A stretch of DNA of 64,000 bases from Deltaproteobacteria bacterium. GTDB lineage: Bacteria > Myxococcota_A > Polyangia > Haliangiales > Haliangiaceae. The position numbers and the translations under genes are program-made. The notes beneath the pieces were generated by a model. That model was not told where the DNA came from. It saw only the letters and a program-made list of their open reading frames with translations, and ran no database searches. Positions within the stretch are counted from its first letter, which is position 1, and each line of letters begins with the position of its first letter. This document shows, piece by piece, positions 54,929-63,097 of this stretch. The stretch covers positions 1-64,000 of the forward strand of contig JAHDIH010000007.1 in assembly GCA_020630875.1 (NCBI GenBank), in the 5' to 3' direction.

Positions 54929-56583
54929 TGGCCGAAAGTAACTTACCTCCTCCCGATAGTAATGCAGTACTAGATCCGATAAAACCAGGTGTTTTCGGTA
55001 ACTTAAGTAGTGACGTGCCTGCTGCGATTATCGTTTTCCTTGTGGCGGTTCCCCTATGTTTGGGAATTGCGCTGGCATCAGGCGCCCCCCTGTTCTCTGG
55101 AATCATCGCGGGGATCATCGGCGGCGTAATCTGTGGTTCTCTCAGTGGCTCGCAGCTTGGCGTGAGTGGACCAGCTGCTGGACTTGCGGTCATTGTACTT
55201 ACGGCTATCGGAGACCTGGGTGCATTTGATGTATTTCTCTGCGCGGTGGTCATCGCCGGGGTGTTTCAGGTTCTGTTGGGGATTCTCAAAGCCGGCGTAA
55301 TTGGCTACTACTTTCCGTCGTCGGTCATCACAGGAATGCTCGCGGGGATCGGAATCGTTATCTTCATCAAACAGATTCCTCATGCATTTGGTTACCACGG
55401 ACAAAACACGTCCACCTTCAGCAATATTATGGAATCCGTTAGTCCGGGAGCGGTTTTGATTACTGCCCTGTCCCTCGTGGTGTTAGTGCTTTGGCAAACC
55501 GAGACTTTCAAGAAAAAGCGGGTATTTCAGATTCTTCAAGGCCCCTTGGTTGTGGTCGCAGGTGGCATCCTTCTAGGCTACTTGATTACAGATCTGTCTC
55601 TTCTGGGAGAAAGTTTCCAGCTGAGAACCGTAGGAGACGACAGTCAAATGGTCCAATTGCCTGTGGCAGGCAGTCTGTCTGAATTTCTTGGGCAATTTAC
55701 ACTTCCCGACTTTAGCGCGCTGTCCAATCCGGCAGTATGGATGACTGGCGCAACGATTGCCATCGTCGCAAGTCTTGAAACCCTATTATGCTTAGAAGCG
55801 ACAGACAAACTAGACCCGTACAAACGCGTCGCTCCCGCGAACCGTGAACTGATGGCGCAAGGGGTCGGTAACGTTGCTTCGGGAATGATCGGCGGGCTGC
55901 CAATCACTCAGGTGATCGTTCGAAGTTCTACTAACATCCAATCCGGTGGAAAAACGAAACTTTCTGCGATTCTCCATGGTCTTGTTCTTGCTGTAGCCGC
56001 ATTGGCCATTCCTTCGGTGCTCAACATGATACCACTGGCAAGTCTCGCTGCCATCCTCTTTATGGTTGGATACAAGCTAGCCAAACCCGCTTTGTTCAAA
56101 AAGATGTACAAGCTCGGTGCCGCTTACTTCATCCCATTTGCCATCACCATCGCTGGTATCGTGTTTGTAGACCTGCTCGTGGGAATCGGACTAGGACTGG
56201 CTGTCGCAATTGTCTACATCCTGTACAAGAGCTACCGCAAACCATTCCGTTTTGAGTCCACTATCGGTGAGAAACATGGTGAGCCGCATCCTACCTTTAC
56301 TCTGACACTAGCCGAAGACGTTACGTTCATTCACAAAGCTCGAATCCGAAGAGCCCTAAATTCGTTGCCGCCAGATTGCACAATCGTCATTGATGGCTCC
56401 AAGTCAATTGATATCGACTACGACGTCCTAGAAATTATCGAAGACTTCAAAATTCATGCGGCTCAAATCAATATTGACGTCGAAGAGATACAGCTCTCGT
56501 CAGTCAAAGTTGCGCATCCAGAAAAACAAATCGCCAAAGCCATGGAACGAAGCTTAAGTCTCGTTGCCACAAAAATGCCATAA
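54928..56583 (+). CDS. SulP family anion (probably bicarbonate) transporter
   Basis: The 551-residue protein has about eleven to fourteen membrane spans. The SulP entry motif is DVPAAIIVFLVAVPLCLGIALASG, and the core motifs are GLPITQVIVRSSTNIQSGGKTK and PLASLAAILFMVGYKLAKP. The C-terminal STAS-like domain (about 465-545) contains VIDGSKSIDIDYDVLEIIEDF. SulP proteins carry sulfate, bicarbonate or other anions. Coupling to a beta-carbonic anhydrase gene 30 bases downstream points to bicarbonate, as in BicA-like systems. A sulfate role cannot be excluded given the sulfur module next door. Confidence 0.9.
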   Translation: MAESNLPPPDSNAVLDPIKPGVFGNLSSDVPAAIIVFLVAVPLCLGIALASGAPLFSGIIAGIIGGVICGSLSGSQLGVSGPAAGLAVIVLTAIGDLGAFDVFLCAVVIAGVFQVLLGILKAGVIGYYFPSSVITGMLAGIGIVIFIKQIPHAFGYHGQNTSTFSNIMESVSPGAVLITALSLVVLVLWQTETFKKKRVFQILQGPLVVVAGGILLGYLITDLSLLGESFQLRTVGDDSQMVQLPVAGSLSEFLGQFTLPDFSALSNPAVWMTGATIAIVASLETLLCLEATDKLDPYKRVAPANRELMAQGVGNVASGMIGGLPITQVIVRSSTNIQSGGKTKLSAILHGLVLAVAALAIPSVLNMIPLASLAAILFMVGYKLAKPALFKKMYKLGAAYFIPFAITIAGIVFVDLLVGIGLGLAVAIVYILYKSYRKPFRFESTIGEKHGEPHPTFTLTLAEDVTFIHKARIRRALNSLPPDCTIVIDGSKSIDIDYDVLEIIEDFKIHAAQINIDVEEIQLSSVKVAHPEKQIAKAMERSLSLVATKMP

Positions 56584-56613
56584 CTCACCCCCACTAGAAT
56601 AGGAGAAAAAACA

Positions 56614-57252
56614 ATGACAAATAGATCAAATACACAAAGCAGCGAATCGCAACAAATAATCTCTCCAGATCAAGCGTTACAACTTCTCTTGGATGGTAAT
56701 AAAGCCTTTCTCGAAGCAAAGTTCGCTGACAGAGACCTCTTGGGCCAAGTGAAAACGACTTCCACAGGGCAATACCCTCACTCTATCGTTCTCGGTTGTG
56801 TTGATTCTCGGGTACCGCCGGAAACTGTTTTTGACTGTGGAATCGGCGATATCTTCAGCGCAAGAATCGCAGGTAACTTCGTTAACGAAGACATATTGGG
56901 CAGCATGGAGTTCGCGTGCAAACTAGCCGGCTCAAAGTTGGTGATGGTTTTAGGCCATACCGCTTGTGGAGCAGTAAAAGGCGCGTGCGATCACGCGAAG
57001 CTTGGAAATCTTACAGCCATGCTCGAAAAAATTGCACCTGCGGTTGATGCGACCCCAGATACCGGCGGAGACGACCGTTCGTCTAAGAACATCAACTTCG
57101 TGAACGCGGTGGTTGAAGAGAACGTTAGGCAAACCGTAGCCAACATCAGCGAGAGAAGTTCCGTTTTGAGAGAACTTGCAGCAGAGGGTTCAATAAGAAT
57201 CGTGGGAGCAATCTACGACATCTCCACAGGGAAAGTATCTGTACTCGACTAA
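56614..57252 (+). CDS. Beta-class carbonic anhydrase
   Basis: The 212-residue enzyme interconverts CO2 and bicarbonate. Zinc ligands are Cys in GCVDSRVPPE (with the Asp-Arg dyad) and His/Cys in LGHTACGAVKGA. The rest (FSARIAGNFVNEDILGSMEFA) is standard for the class. A clear AGGAG site precedes the ATG. It is the middle gene of the SulP-carbonic anhydrase-TetR operon, and the TetR gene starts 3 bases after its stop. Confidence 0.95.
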   Translation: MTNRSNTQSSESQQIISPDQALQLLLDGNKAFLEAKFADRDLLGQVKTTSTGQYPHSIVLGCVDSRVPPETVFDCGIGDIFSARIAGNFVNEDILGSMEFACKLAGSKLVMVLGHTACGAVKGACDHAKLGNLTAMLEKIAPAVDATPDTGGDDRSSKNINFVNAVVEENVRQTVANISERSSVLRELAAEGSIRIVGAIYDISTGKVSVLD

Positions 57253-57255
57253 ACA

Positions 57256-57945
57256 ATGTCCGTAGCAATCACCATAACTCTCAATCCAACCCTCTACCTT
57301 AGAGACCCGGTTGAAACGAAGCTTGGGAAAAAGATTATCAAAGAGAGCATTCTCTTGATCGATGAAATTGGTTTCGAATGCTTCAATTTCAAGAAGCTTG
57401 CGGCAAGCGCGGATTGCACGGAAGCCTCGGTATACCGCTATTTCGAAAACAAGCATAATCTCTTGCTTTACCTGGTCTCTTGGTACTGGGAGTGGGTTGG
57501 TCATCTCTGCGAAACGAGTACGAGGAATATTACCGACCCCCATGAAAAACTGCGTCTAATGATTCGCGCATTCGTTTCGGCCTCGAGAGAGAATGCCGCG
57601 GTTCCTTATGTCAACGAAAGCGTACTGCACCGAGTAATCATCGCAGAAGGAGCCAAAGCGTACCATACCAAGCAAGTCGACAAAGAGAACTCCAGCGGTG
57701 TGTTTCTCACTTACAAAACACTTGTGAAGAAGCTGTCGGACGTAATACTGGAGATTGACTCAGATTTTCCCTACCCGCATGCTCTGGGAACCAATCTTTT
57801 TGAAATGGCCAATAATCACGTATTCTTTGCAAAACACCTTCCGAGACTGACAGACATACAAGTCACCGACGACTTCACGCAGCTAGAGGAAATGCTCGAC
57901 TATTTTGCTTTTGGCCTCCTCGCTAAGACGCCGCCAGCCAAGTAG
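57256..57945 (+). CDS. TetR/AcrR family transcriptional regulator
   Basis: The 229-residue protein has an N-terminal helix-turn-helix (about 25-75): KKIIKESILLIDEIGF, then FKKLAASADCTEASVYRYFENKHNLL, the TetR signature. A helical ligand-binding domain follows. It is the last gene of the SulP operon and probably autoregulates it through the inverted repeat at 54912-54928. The first 20 residues before the HTH are unusually long and hydrophobic (VAITITLNPTLYL), so an internal start remains possible. The ligand is unknown. Confidence 0.9.
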   Translation: MSVAITITLNPTLYLRDPVETKLGKKIIKESILLIDEIGFECFNFKKLAASADCTEASVYRYFENKHNLLLYLVSWYWEWVGHLCETSTRNITDPHEKLRLMIRAFVSASRENAAVPYVNESVLHRVIIAEGAKAYHTKQVDKENSSGVFLTYKTLVKKLSDVILEIDSDFPYPHALGTNLFEMANNHVFFAKHLPRLTDIQVTDDFTQLEEMLDYFAFGLLAKTPPAK

Positions 57946-58017
57946 GGCCGCGTATGGCGGTTGCCATCTGAAAGAAACGCTTTATCGCACGCTGTCTGGA
58001 TGCCATATTAAAGATGT

Positions 58018-59163
58018 ATGGCCCGAATGTACAAAGAAGGCGCAAGCAAAAGCTCGTCAGCCAAAACTGAAACGGCGGACAACGCCCTTCCCGTGTGGAG
58101 CAACGATGACTGCTGGAACACCTATACCGTTGGGGATGACACGAGTTGGTGGGATAGTCTTTGGAATGCAGCGGAAACCGCTGAAGGAATTATTTTTGAC
58201 TTTCCATCTGGCGTGTTCAATGGCGCCTACACCTACGTCGAACATAAAGCCTCACAAATATGGGAAGACATAAAGAACTTCTTCTCGCTTCAAATTCTAA
58301 GTGACCTAAAAGCTCTGGTGCAAGCCATTCTCAGTGACCCCATTGCGTTTTTGAAACAATTCGTGGAAGCGATTGCTCAAGAATTTTACGAAGCGTATTG
58401 TGTTGTAGAGAACTGGTTCAATTCTGCGGAAGCAGCGTCAGGCGGTGAACGATGGAAGTATATTGGACAAATCGTCGGATTTGTCATCACGATTATCGTT
58501 GCGGAGTTTACCGGGGTTGGTGCGAAAATTGCTCAAAAGCTGTCCGGGACTTTCGGAAAGTTAATGGATTCGGTGACAAGCAAAAGATCTAGCGTGCAAC
58601 TCAGTGACGGTACTACCGTTCGAATGAATGGAGACAACAGCAAAGGTGGCGCGAATCCTCCAAGACAACGTAATCATCCAAGAAACAGAGTTACGCGAGC
58701 TTTTCATGACAAATGGAAAGGAAAACCGATGTCATCTCATTCTTCGACCACTACCTTTTTAGGTAAGGACAATGTTCTTGATCGCGGTCTTGATATGTAC
58801 GAACCGGGAACTGTGTTTCACGTGGTGACTACTCCTGATGGGCACGGAGCCATCGGCCCAAGTCTTGGTTTCAAAACAACGCTTGGAGAAGCTGGTGAAG
58901 GGCTCCCAAGAAATGGCGGCCACCTCGCTTGTGCAATGGAGATGAAGATTGTTGGAAAAATGGACGACCACGCCCCTGCGGGAACTCTGGCCGGAACGTT
59001 TCGAGTCAACGCGGATGGTTCGCTCGACATATTCAGCATCAAATCCAACGGTATCAATGAGTACCTCTACGGAAACAAGAATCTTTCCACCGCTCAAGCC
59101 AAGCAACTAACAGAGAACGTCAAAGAGTTGCTACCTGAGCGCCAAGTTCACACTAGCTACTAA
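58018..59163 (+). CDS. Toxin-like protein with polymorphic-toxin linker and unknown C-terminal domain
   Basis: The 381-residue protein has no signal peptide. Residues about 25-190 are Trp-rich helices (DTSWWDSLWNAAETAEG) that end in a hydrophobic Gly-rich segment (WKYIGQIVGFVITIIVAEFTG). This is the kind of linker that precedes toxin domains in contact-dependent or contractile-system effectors. A polar basic linker (about 210-235) leads to a C-terminal domain of about 145 residues (FHDKWKGKPMSSHSSTTTF onward) that I cannot assign. TATTAA lies 6 bases before the ATG. No obvious immunity gene follows; the next gene is convergent and overlaps by 4 bases. Confidence 0.6.
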   Translation: MARMYKEGASKSSSAKTETADNALPVWSNDDCWNTYTVGDDTSWWDSLWNAAETAEGIIFDFPSGVFNGAYTYVEHKASQIWEDIKNFFSLQILSDLKALVQAILSDPIAFLKQFVEAIAQEFYEAYCVVENWFNSAEAASGGERWKYIGQIVGFVITIIVAEFTGVGAKIAQKLSGTFGKLMDSVTSKRSSVQLSDGTTVRMNGDNSKGGANPPRQRNHPRNRVTRAFHDKWKGKPMSSHSSTTTFLGKDNVLDRGLDMYEPGTVFHVVTTPDGHGAIGPSLGFKTTLGEAGEGLPRNGGHLACAMEMKIVGKMDDHAPAGTLAGTFRVNADGSLDIFSIKSNGINEYLYGNKNLSTAQAKQLTENVKELLPERQVHTSY

Positions 59164-59813
59164 ATCGAAATATTTCGCGCAGCAAAACGGGGGATGTACT
59201 CAGTGGCGACGGTCTTATCCAAAATCTCACTGTATTCGGAAGGTGGAGCAAGTCCCCAAACTCTTGCTTCGTTGTCAAAATGGTGGTCTGCGCCACCAGA
59301 GTAACTTTCGTGCATCGCTGCTAAATGTGCTGGCAGGACGGACTCGGCAACTTCCTTTACTTGCTCTTCGCCAACCGTAGCAATAAACCAATCTAGCACG
59401 TCCCAACCAAACTGCCTGTGCCCCACTTCATCCCGCAATATTTGGTCGAAAACCTCAGAAGCAAAATCCTTTTTGCAGTGTTGTCTTAGATTGGCAAACA
59501 GCGGTACCGCCACGGTTTCTCCTAAACAAAAAATCCTAAGTATCGAAGACAGTGTTGAGGTAAAAAGGTCGCCTTGCTCAAGCAATGCCGCGGAAGTGTC
59601 CACGGTCGGGGTGCCTTCTCCCCCTGCTTGTCTAAAGACCTCAAGACTCATCTCTGCGTGACTTAGCTCTTCTTCTGCGATTCGCATTCCATCACGAACC
59701 AAGTCTGGCGGAGCGCCAAGTCTCATTAGTTGCAGCGTTATCTCTTGGGTCAGCAGCGCAGAGCAATACTCCGCTTGAACGCGGCGCGCCCACTCCTGCC
59801 TTATTGCCTGCAT
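59160..59813 (-). CDS. Ferritin-like di-iron domain protein
   Basis: The 217-residue protein is a four-helix bundle. One half has Glu then EELSHAEMSLEVF, and the other has Glu in GETVAVPLFANL and DEVGHRQFGWDVLDW. This is the E...ExxH twice pattern of ferritin-like di-iron proteins. It may store or oxidise iron or hydroxylate a substrate. It starts 2 bases after the stop of the Pro-rich lipoprotein gene and is probably co-transcribed with it. Confidence 0.82.
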   Translation of the reverse strand: MQAIRQEWARRVQAEYCSALLTQEITLQLMRLGAPPDLVRDGMRIAEEELSHAEMSLEVFRQAGGEGTPTVDTSAALLEQGDLFTSTLSSILRIFCLGETVAVPLFANLRQHCKKDFASEVFDQILRDEVGHRQFGWDVLDWFIATVGEEQVKEVAESVLPAHLAAMHESYSGGADHHFDNEARVWGLAPPSEYSEILDKTVATEYIPRFAARNISI

Positions 59814-59815
59814 CG

Positions 59816-60439
59816 TTACTCAACGCCGGTGCAAGGAACTTGCCGTGGTGGTGGCGGATTACAAGTCCTAACGGGCCTTCCCTCTACTGGTTTAGGACAA
59901 TTTACTGAAATTACTTCCCAACAAGTGCCATCTTTACGCTGCACGACCTTTGGAGCCGGACGTGGCTTCTTGCGTGGTGGTGGATTCTGGACTGCTACCG
60001 CGGGTGGACACTCCACTTGCATAGGTCTTGGCGGATTAACAATAATTCCGGGCCGAGGTGGCGTTGTCACTTTGAAGTGAATGCGGCAAATACCAGATTC
60101 GTCTTTGATCACCACTCTATTTTGCGCCTGAGGCACGCATTGAACCTGCGTAGGGTTGGATGCGGTCGCTTGTTGCGGAGGGATAAGCCCCTCCCAACAG
60201 GTGCTATCTTCCTTGCGAAACGAAACATCGCTTGCGTTTGATGGCATTGGCAAACGAGTCACAATCGGACGTGGCTTTTTGCGCTCCACCTTTTGTGGTG
60301 AAGCTTTATCGGGATAAGTCGTAGCGTTACCACCAGCAGTCTCAACGTAGCAACCAGATGTCATTGTAGCAGCGATAATCGGGGCAGCAAAAAGTGCCCT
60401 ACGCTTAAGCCGAGCAGAAAATCTAAATTTTGAAGCCAT
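59816..60439 (-). CDS. Pro-rich, Cys-containing lipoprotein
   Basis: The 207-residue protein has a twin-basic start, a hydrophobic signal and lipobox TSGC (Cys about 30). The rest is Pro/Arg/Lys-rich, with two related motifs around Cys and Trp (DSTCWEGL and DGTCWEVI), each followed by Pro-rich spacers and further Cys (VQCVPQ, VECPPA, NCPKPV, CNPPPP). It looks like two copies of a small disulfide module on a disordered stalk. Envelope location is likely; function unknown. It is co-transcribed with the ferritin-like gene. Confidence 0.75.
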   Translation of the reverse strand: MASKFRFSARLKRRALFAAPIIAATMTSGCYVETAGGNATTYPDKASPQKVERKKPRPIVTRLPMPSNASDVSFRKEDSTCWEGLIPPQQATASNPTQVQCVPQAQNRVVIKDESGICRIHFKVTTPPRPGIIVNPPRPMQVECPPAVAVQNPPPRKKPRPAPKVVQRKDGTCWEVISVNCPKPVEGRPVRTCNPPPPRQVPCTGVE

Positions 60440-60445
60440 GACCTT

Positions 60446-60474
60446 AGCCTAGCGAGCACCCCATTTCCTTGCAA
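60446..60474 (-). promoter_or_regulatory. Promoter of the 60439 lipoprotein gene, leaderless type
   Basis: On the minus strand TTGCAA (60474-60469), 17 bases, TAGGCT (60451-60446), then 6 bases to the ATG at 60439. Confidence 0.55.
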
Positions 60475-60583
60475 GGGGAACCTTAACCTAAACGGTTTAG
60501 AAATCGCCGCGATGCCGCCGTAATCACGAGCTATCTGATTAAGACGTGAAAGAGACAGTAAAATTCAAAACGGCTGAAACGTA

Positions 60584-60943
60584 CTACCGTGGTGAGCGCA
60601 TACCACCCATGGGGGATCTTGTTTGACTACTTCTTGTCGGGCGGTTGCTCTTTTGCGGACCTCTTGTCCGACCACGAGAAACCGGGGTAATGGTTCTTCC
60701 GCGAGTCTTTTGATTTTGATGTCGGTTGACCCACCGTGTTTCCGATACACGTAGTCCCGGCGCAATGACGGTCACTGGACGATGTTGCCTGCCACACTGA
60801 GAAATTCGCTTTCTGTCAACGTCTGGATAAGTACTCGGGATTTCTTCGCATCCTAACGTGTTATTCTCTGCTACAGGAGCTTCTGGTTTTTGCTGCTTTT
60901 TACAAGCACCGACTAATAACAAGACCAATACAAAAATTCTCAT
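60584..60943 (-). CDS. Small lipoprotein with Arg/Thr-rich tail
   Basis: The 119-residue protein has a signal with lipobox VGAC (Cys about 14). A short central part contains two Cys, and the tail from about 85 is rich in Arg, Ser, Thr and Pro. It resembles in style the tail of the 14189 lipoprotein. A CATAAT hexamer lies 5 bases before the ATG, within a perfect palindrome AGGTCATTATGACCT. An alternative frame overlaps but lacks a signal. Probably a real envelope protein. Confidence 0.6.
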   Translation of the reverse strand: MRIFVLVLLLVGACKKQQKPEAPVAENNTLGCEEIPSTYPDVDRKRISQCGRQHRPVTVIAPGLRVSETRWVNRHQNQKTRGRTITPVSRGRTRGPQKSNRPTRSSQTRSPMGGMRSPR

Positions 60944-61045
60944 AGGTCATTATGACCTGCGTTTAAAAGATTCCCTAGCTCCCGTGACTAACAACAACTA
61001 ACATTTGTGTGAGCATATCAGTCGAAAATCTTGTACTATCTGCAG

Positions 61046-61531
61046 ATGGGGTTTGATTTGCAACATTTTTTGGCAAGTGGCGCTGCGCCCACCCTAGAAA
61101 CCATTCGAGACTTGCTGGACCTGAACCTCGCCGGAGCTCAGCTGGTTGAGTTGTGCTCGCACTTACATGTCACGAGTCACGAAAGTCCTTTCAGTCAGTT
61201 TTATCTGGCGCTGTCTGAGCCCAACAGCGAATCCTCACTGACCGCGGCGTTACTTAGTGAGCCCCAGCTACACCAAATACTCCCATCAGAGAAAATGGAA
61301 ACACTTTGCCAACACGAGTCTCCGTTTCGGCATGCCCTGCTGGTCAGTCGTCTCGAATTCTTACTCAGCGCGCCAGAAGAACACGGCGAAGAAGTCAGTG
61401 AAATCTACTGCGAGCTTCTTGATTCAGCAGACGACGAATGGAAAGAAAAGGTGGAATCGTTAGGCATCCAGATCAAGGAACTCCGCGCCCTCGGCCTTCT
61501 GCCAAGAATCTTTGTGAATCGAAGCCGATAG
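61046..61531 (+). CDS. Hypothetical cytoplasmic protein
   Basis: ATG 61046 lies 6 bases after TACTAT and gives 161 residues; a TTG 15 bases upstream is less likely. It is Leu- and Glu-rich and helical, with two repeated-looking helical hairpins (RDLLDLNLAGAQLVEL, MPCWSVVSN is a different frame and not part of it). Sequence ends ALGLLPRIFVNRSR. No family is recognised and no membrane segment is present. Confidence 0.6.
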   Translation: MGFDLQHFLASGAAPTLETIRDLLDLNLAGAQLVELCSHLHVTSHESPFSQFYLALSEPNSESSLTAALLSEPQLHQILPSEKMETLCQHESPFRHALLVSRLEFLLSAPEEHGEEVSEIYCELLDSADDEWKEKVESLGIQIKELRALGLLPRIFVNRSR

Positions 61532-61592
61532 CTCGGTGCGTGGTTGGCTCAGACCTGGAAGTTCATGACTAAGTGGGGGAACGTTTTGCGAC

Positions 61593-61778
61593 TTACCAAA
61601 TCCACCAACAAGGAATGGAACTAATGCACTTGACGTTAGTCCTTCCGCGGACAGATTGTTTGGTCCTCTGAGGAGAGTTAAGTTGTTTCGAAAACGAAGA
61701 AGTTCGTGCCGCGGCTGATTGGCTGCATCCCATGGACGAACAAACAATTATTGCTACAAAACCAATTACTTTCTTCAT
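61593..61778 (-). CDS. Possible small lipoprotein
   Basis: A 61-residue frame starts with a good lipoprotein signal (KKVIGFVAIIVCSSMGC, Cys about 18) followed by a short polar stretch and ends CWWIW. The tail is odd, and another frame overlaps it. A frameshift that once joined the signal to a longer protein ending near 61460 is possible. Low confidence; the signal sequence is the only support. Confidence 0.35.
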   Translation of the reverse strand: MKKVIGFVAIIVCSSMGCSQSAAARTSSFSKQLNSPQRTKQSVRGRTNVKCISSIPCWWIW

Positions 61779-61929
61779 TCCGCTAACAAAGCATTTGCCG
61801 TTTCATATCGCATCTCTTCCCGCTGACAACCAATAACATTCGCATGGGCACCGGTAGATTTTTATGAGATGCATCGAAAATTTCTAGAACGAGGGGGTAA
61901 CGAGAAGGGTTTTGTCGTAGTATGACCAA

Positions 61930-63060
61930 TTGCGTCAATCTCAGTCCGATAGGTCTCAGTCCGATAGGTCTATGGTAGACCAACAAGATTTCAGCACGAC
62001 CAAGTCAACTTCTTCCCATCCGGTATGGAGTCGACCAATTGATGATGAACAACGACCTACCCCATGCCGGGTCATTGTATGGGGTTCTCGTGATGTGGAG
62101 ATGGTAGAAGAACTACTTTCTCTAGGTGGTTGGCGTTCGGACATTGAAATTCACGGATGGGAATATGAGACCCATGAAGCCTTGTTTCAGGAAATCGCCA
62201 AACGAGCCCAAGAAGAAAACGTCACCATTGAAACACTTTGCTTTCAAGGTCACGGTAGTAATGGCTCGACGGAACTCGGTGGAGATTTAAACGTCAGAAG
62301 TTCAAAGATGGAAAAGGCGTTTCCACTAATTCTTCCCTGGCTGTCCCATGGTGCCGAAGTGATGGTTGGCGGATGCGGTACTGGTTTTGGAGACAAAGGA
62401 TTAGCTCTACTTCACCGTATTGCCACCATGGGTAAGAGTAAGAGCATCAAGGTTTCAGCTGGAACCGTAGCGCAACGAGGGGCCAGTGGTCTCGAAGGCA
62501 ATGAAATGTGGATGCAATACAAGGGCGAAACCAAAATAGGCGGCGTCGAATATGGCAGCATGACTGGAACCCAACGGTGGTTAGACAGTCCACTACTCGT
62601 TAGTGCAGAAGAACGATCGCTGCTTCGCTACGGCACGCTCAGCCAACTTCCCTATAAGGTATCCGGAAGAATCGAAACCAATGCAATGTTCAGAAAAATA
62701 GTTAAACAAAAGAACAAAGGCAGCTATGTGAAAATGCCCAAATCTTTTGACCCGTTCATGAGCATAAGAATCAACAACGACCGAAAAAGGCCATGGGATG
62801 CTCACGTGAAGCTGTTCTCTCAAGAGATCGTAAACCGCTTCAAACAAATGAGAGAGATTGACAGAGCAGCGCTTTGTGGCGAGTTCGCAGGCGATTACAA
62901 TCTAACAGACGTTGAAACAGCTCGTACGCAAGATTGGTTTCGTTGGATCACAAAATACATGTCGGCAGAGCATAGCGAAGCATTCAAAACGCTGTACGCA
63001 AACGCCCGAAGAAGGGCAAAATCCAAGCATCCCGAGATTTTTGGCGCCTACGACCACTAG
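61930..63060 (+). CDS. Caspase-like (DUF4347/C80-type) His-Cys domain protein
   Basis: TTG 61930 gives 376 residues; ATG 61972 (362 residues) is the alternative. Residues about 45-190 form an alpha-beta domain with a Cys-His pair as in clan CD proteases. The His is in LCFQGHGSNG after a beta strand, and the Cys is in VMVGGCGTGFG after the next strand. DUF4347 domains share this layout and are thought to act as self-processing peptidases. The remaining 180 residues are basic and helical and not recognised. TAGTAT lies 6 bases before the TTG. An in-frame 15-base tandem repeat lies between the two candidate starts. Confidence 0.65.
   Translation: MRQSQSDRSQSDRSMVDQQDFSTTKSTSSHPVWSRPIDDEQRPTPCRVIVWGSRDVEMVEELLSLGGWRSDIEIHGWEYETHEALFQEIAKRAQEENVTIETLCFQGHGSNGSTELGGDLNVRSSKMEKAFPLILPWLSHGAEVMVGGCGTGFGDKGLALLHRIATMGKSKSIKVSAGTVAQRGASGLEGNEMWMQYKGETKIGGVEYGSMTGTQRWLDSPLLVSAEERSLLRYGTLSQLPYKVSGRIETNAMFRKIVKQKNKGSYVKMPKSFDPFMSIRINNDRKRPWDAHVKLFSQEIVNRFKQMREIDRAALCGEFAGDYNLTDVETARTQDWFRWITKYMSAEHSEAFKTLYANARRRAKSKHPEIFGAYDH
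61940..61971 (+). repeat. Tandem 15-bp direct repeat at the start of the DUF4347-like gene
   Basis: CTCAGTCCGATAGGT occurs twice in a row (61940-61954 and 61955-61969), with two more matching bases. It encodes SQSDR twice in the frame of the gene if TTG 61930 is the start, and otherwise lies just before ATG 61972. Confidence 0.85.
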
Positions 63061-63097
63061 TATAGAAATCAGCGCGTTTTGATGTATAGTGCGCCGG

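Noticed and set aside
61460..61747. A 95-residue minus-strand frame at the end of the 61046 gene
   Set aside because: It overlaps the 61046 gene and has no signal or start context. It may be the remnant of a frameshifted lipoprotein, so it is only mentioned under the 61593 entry.
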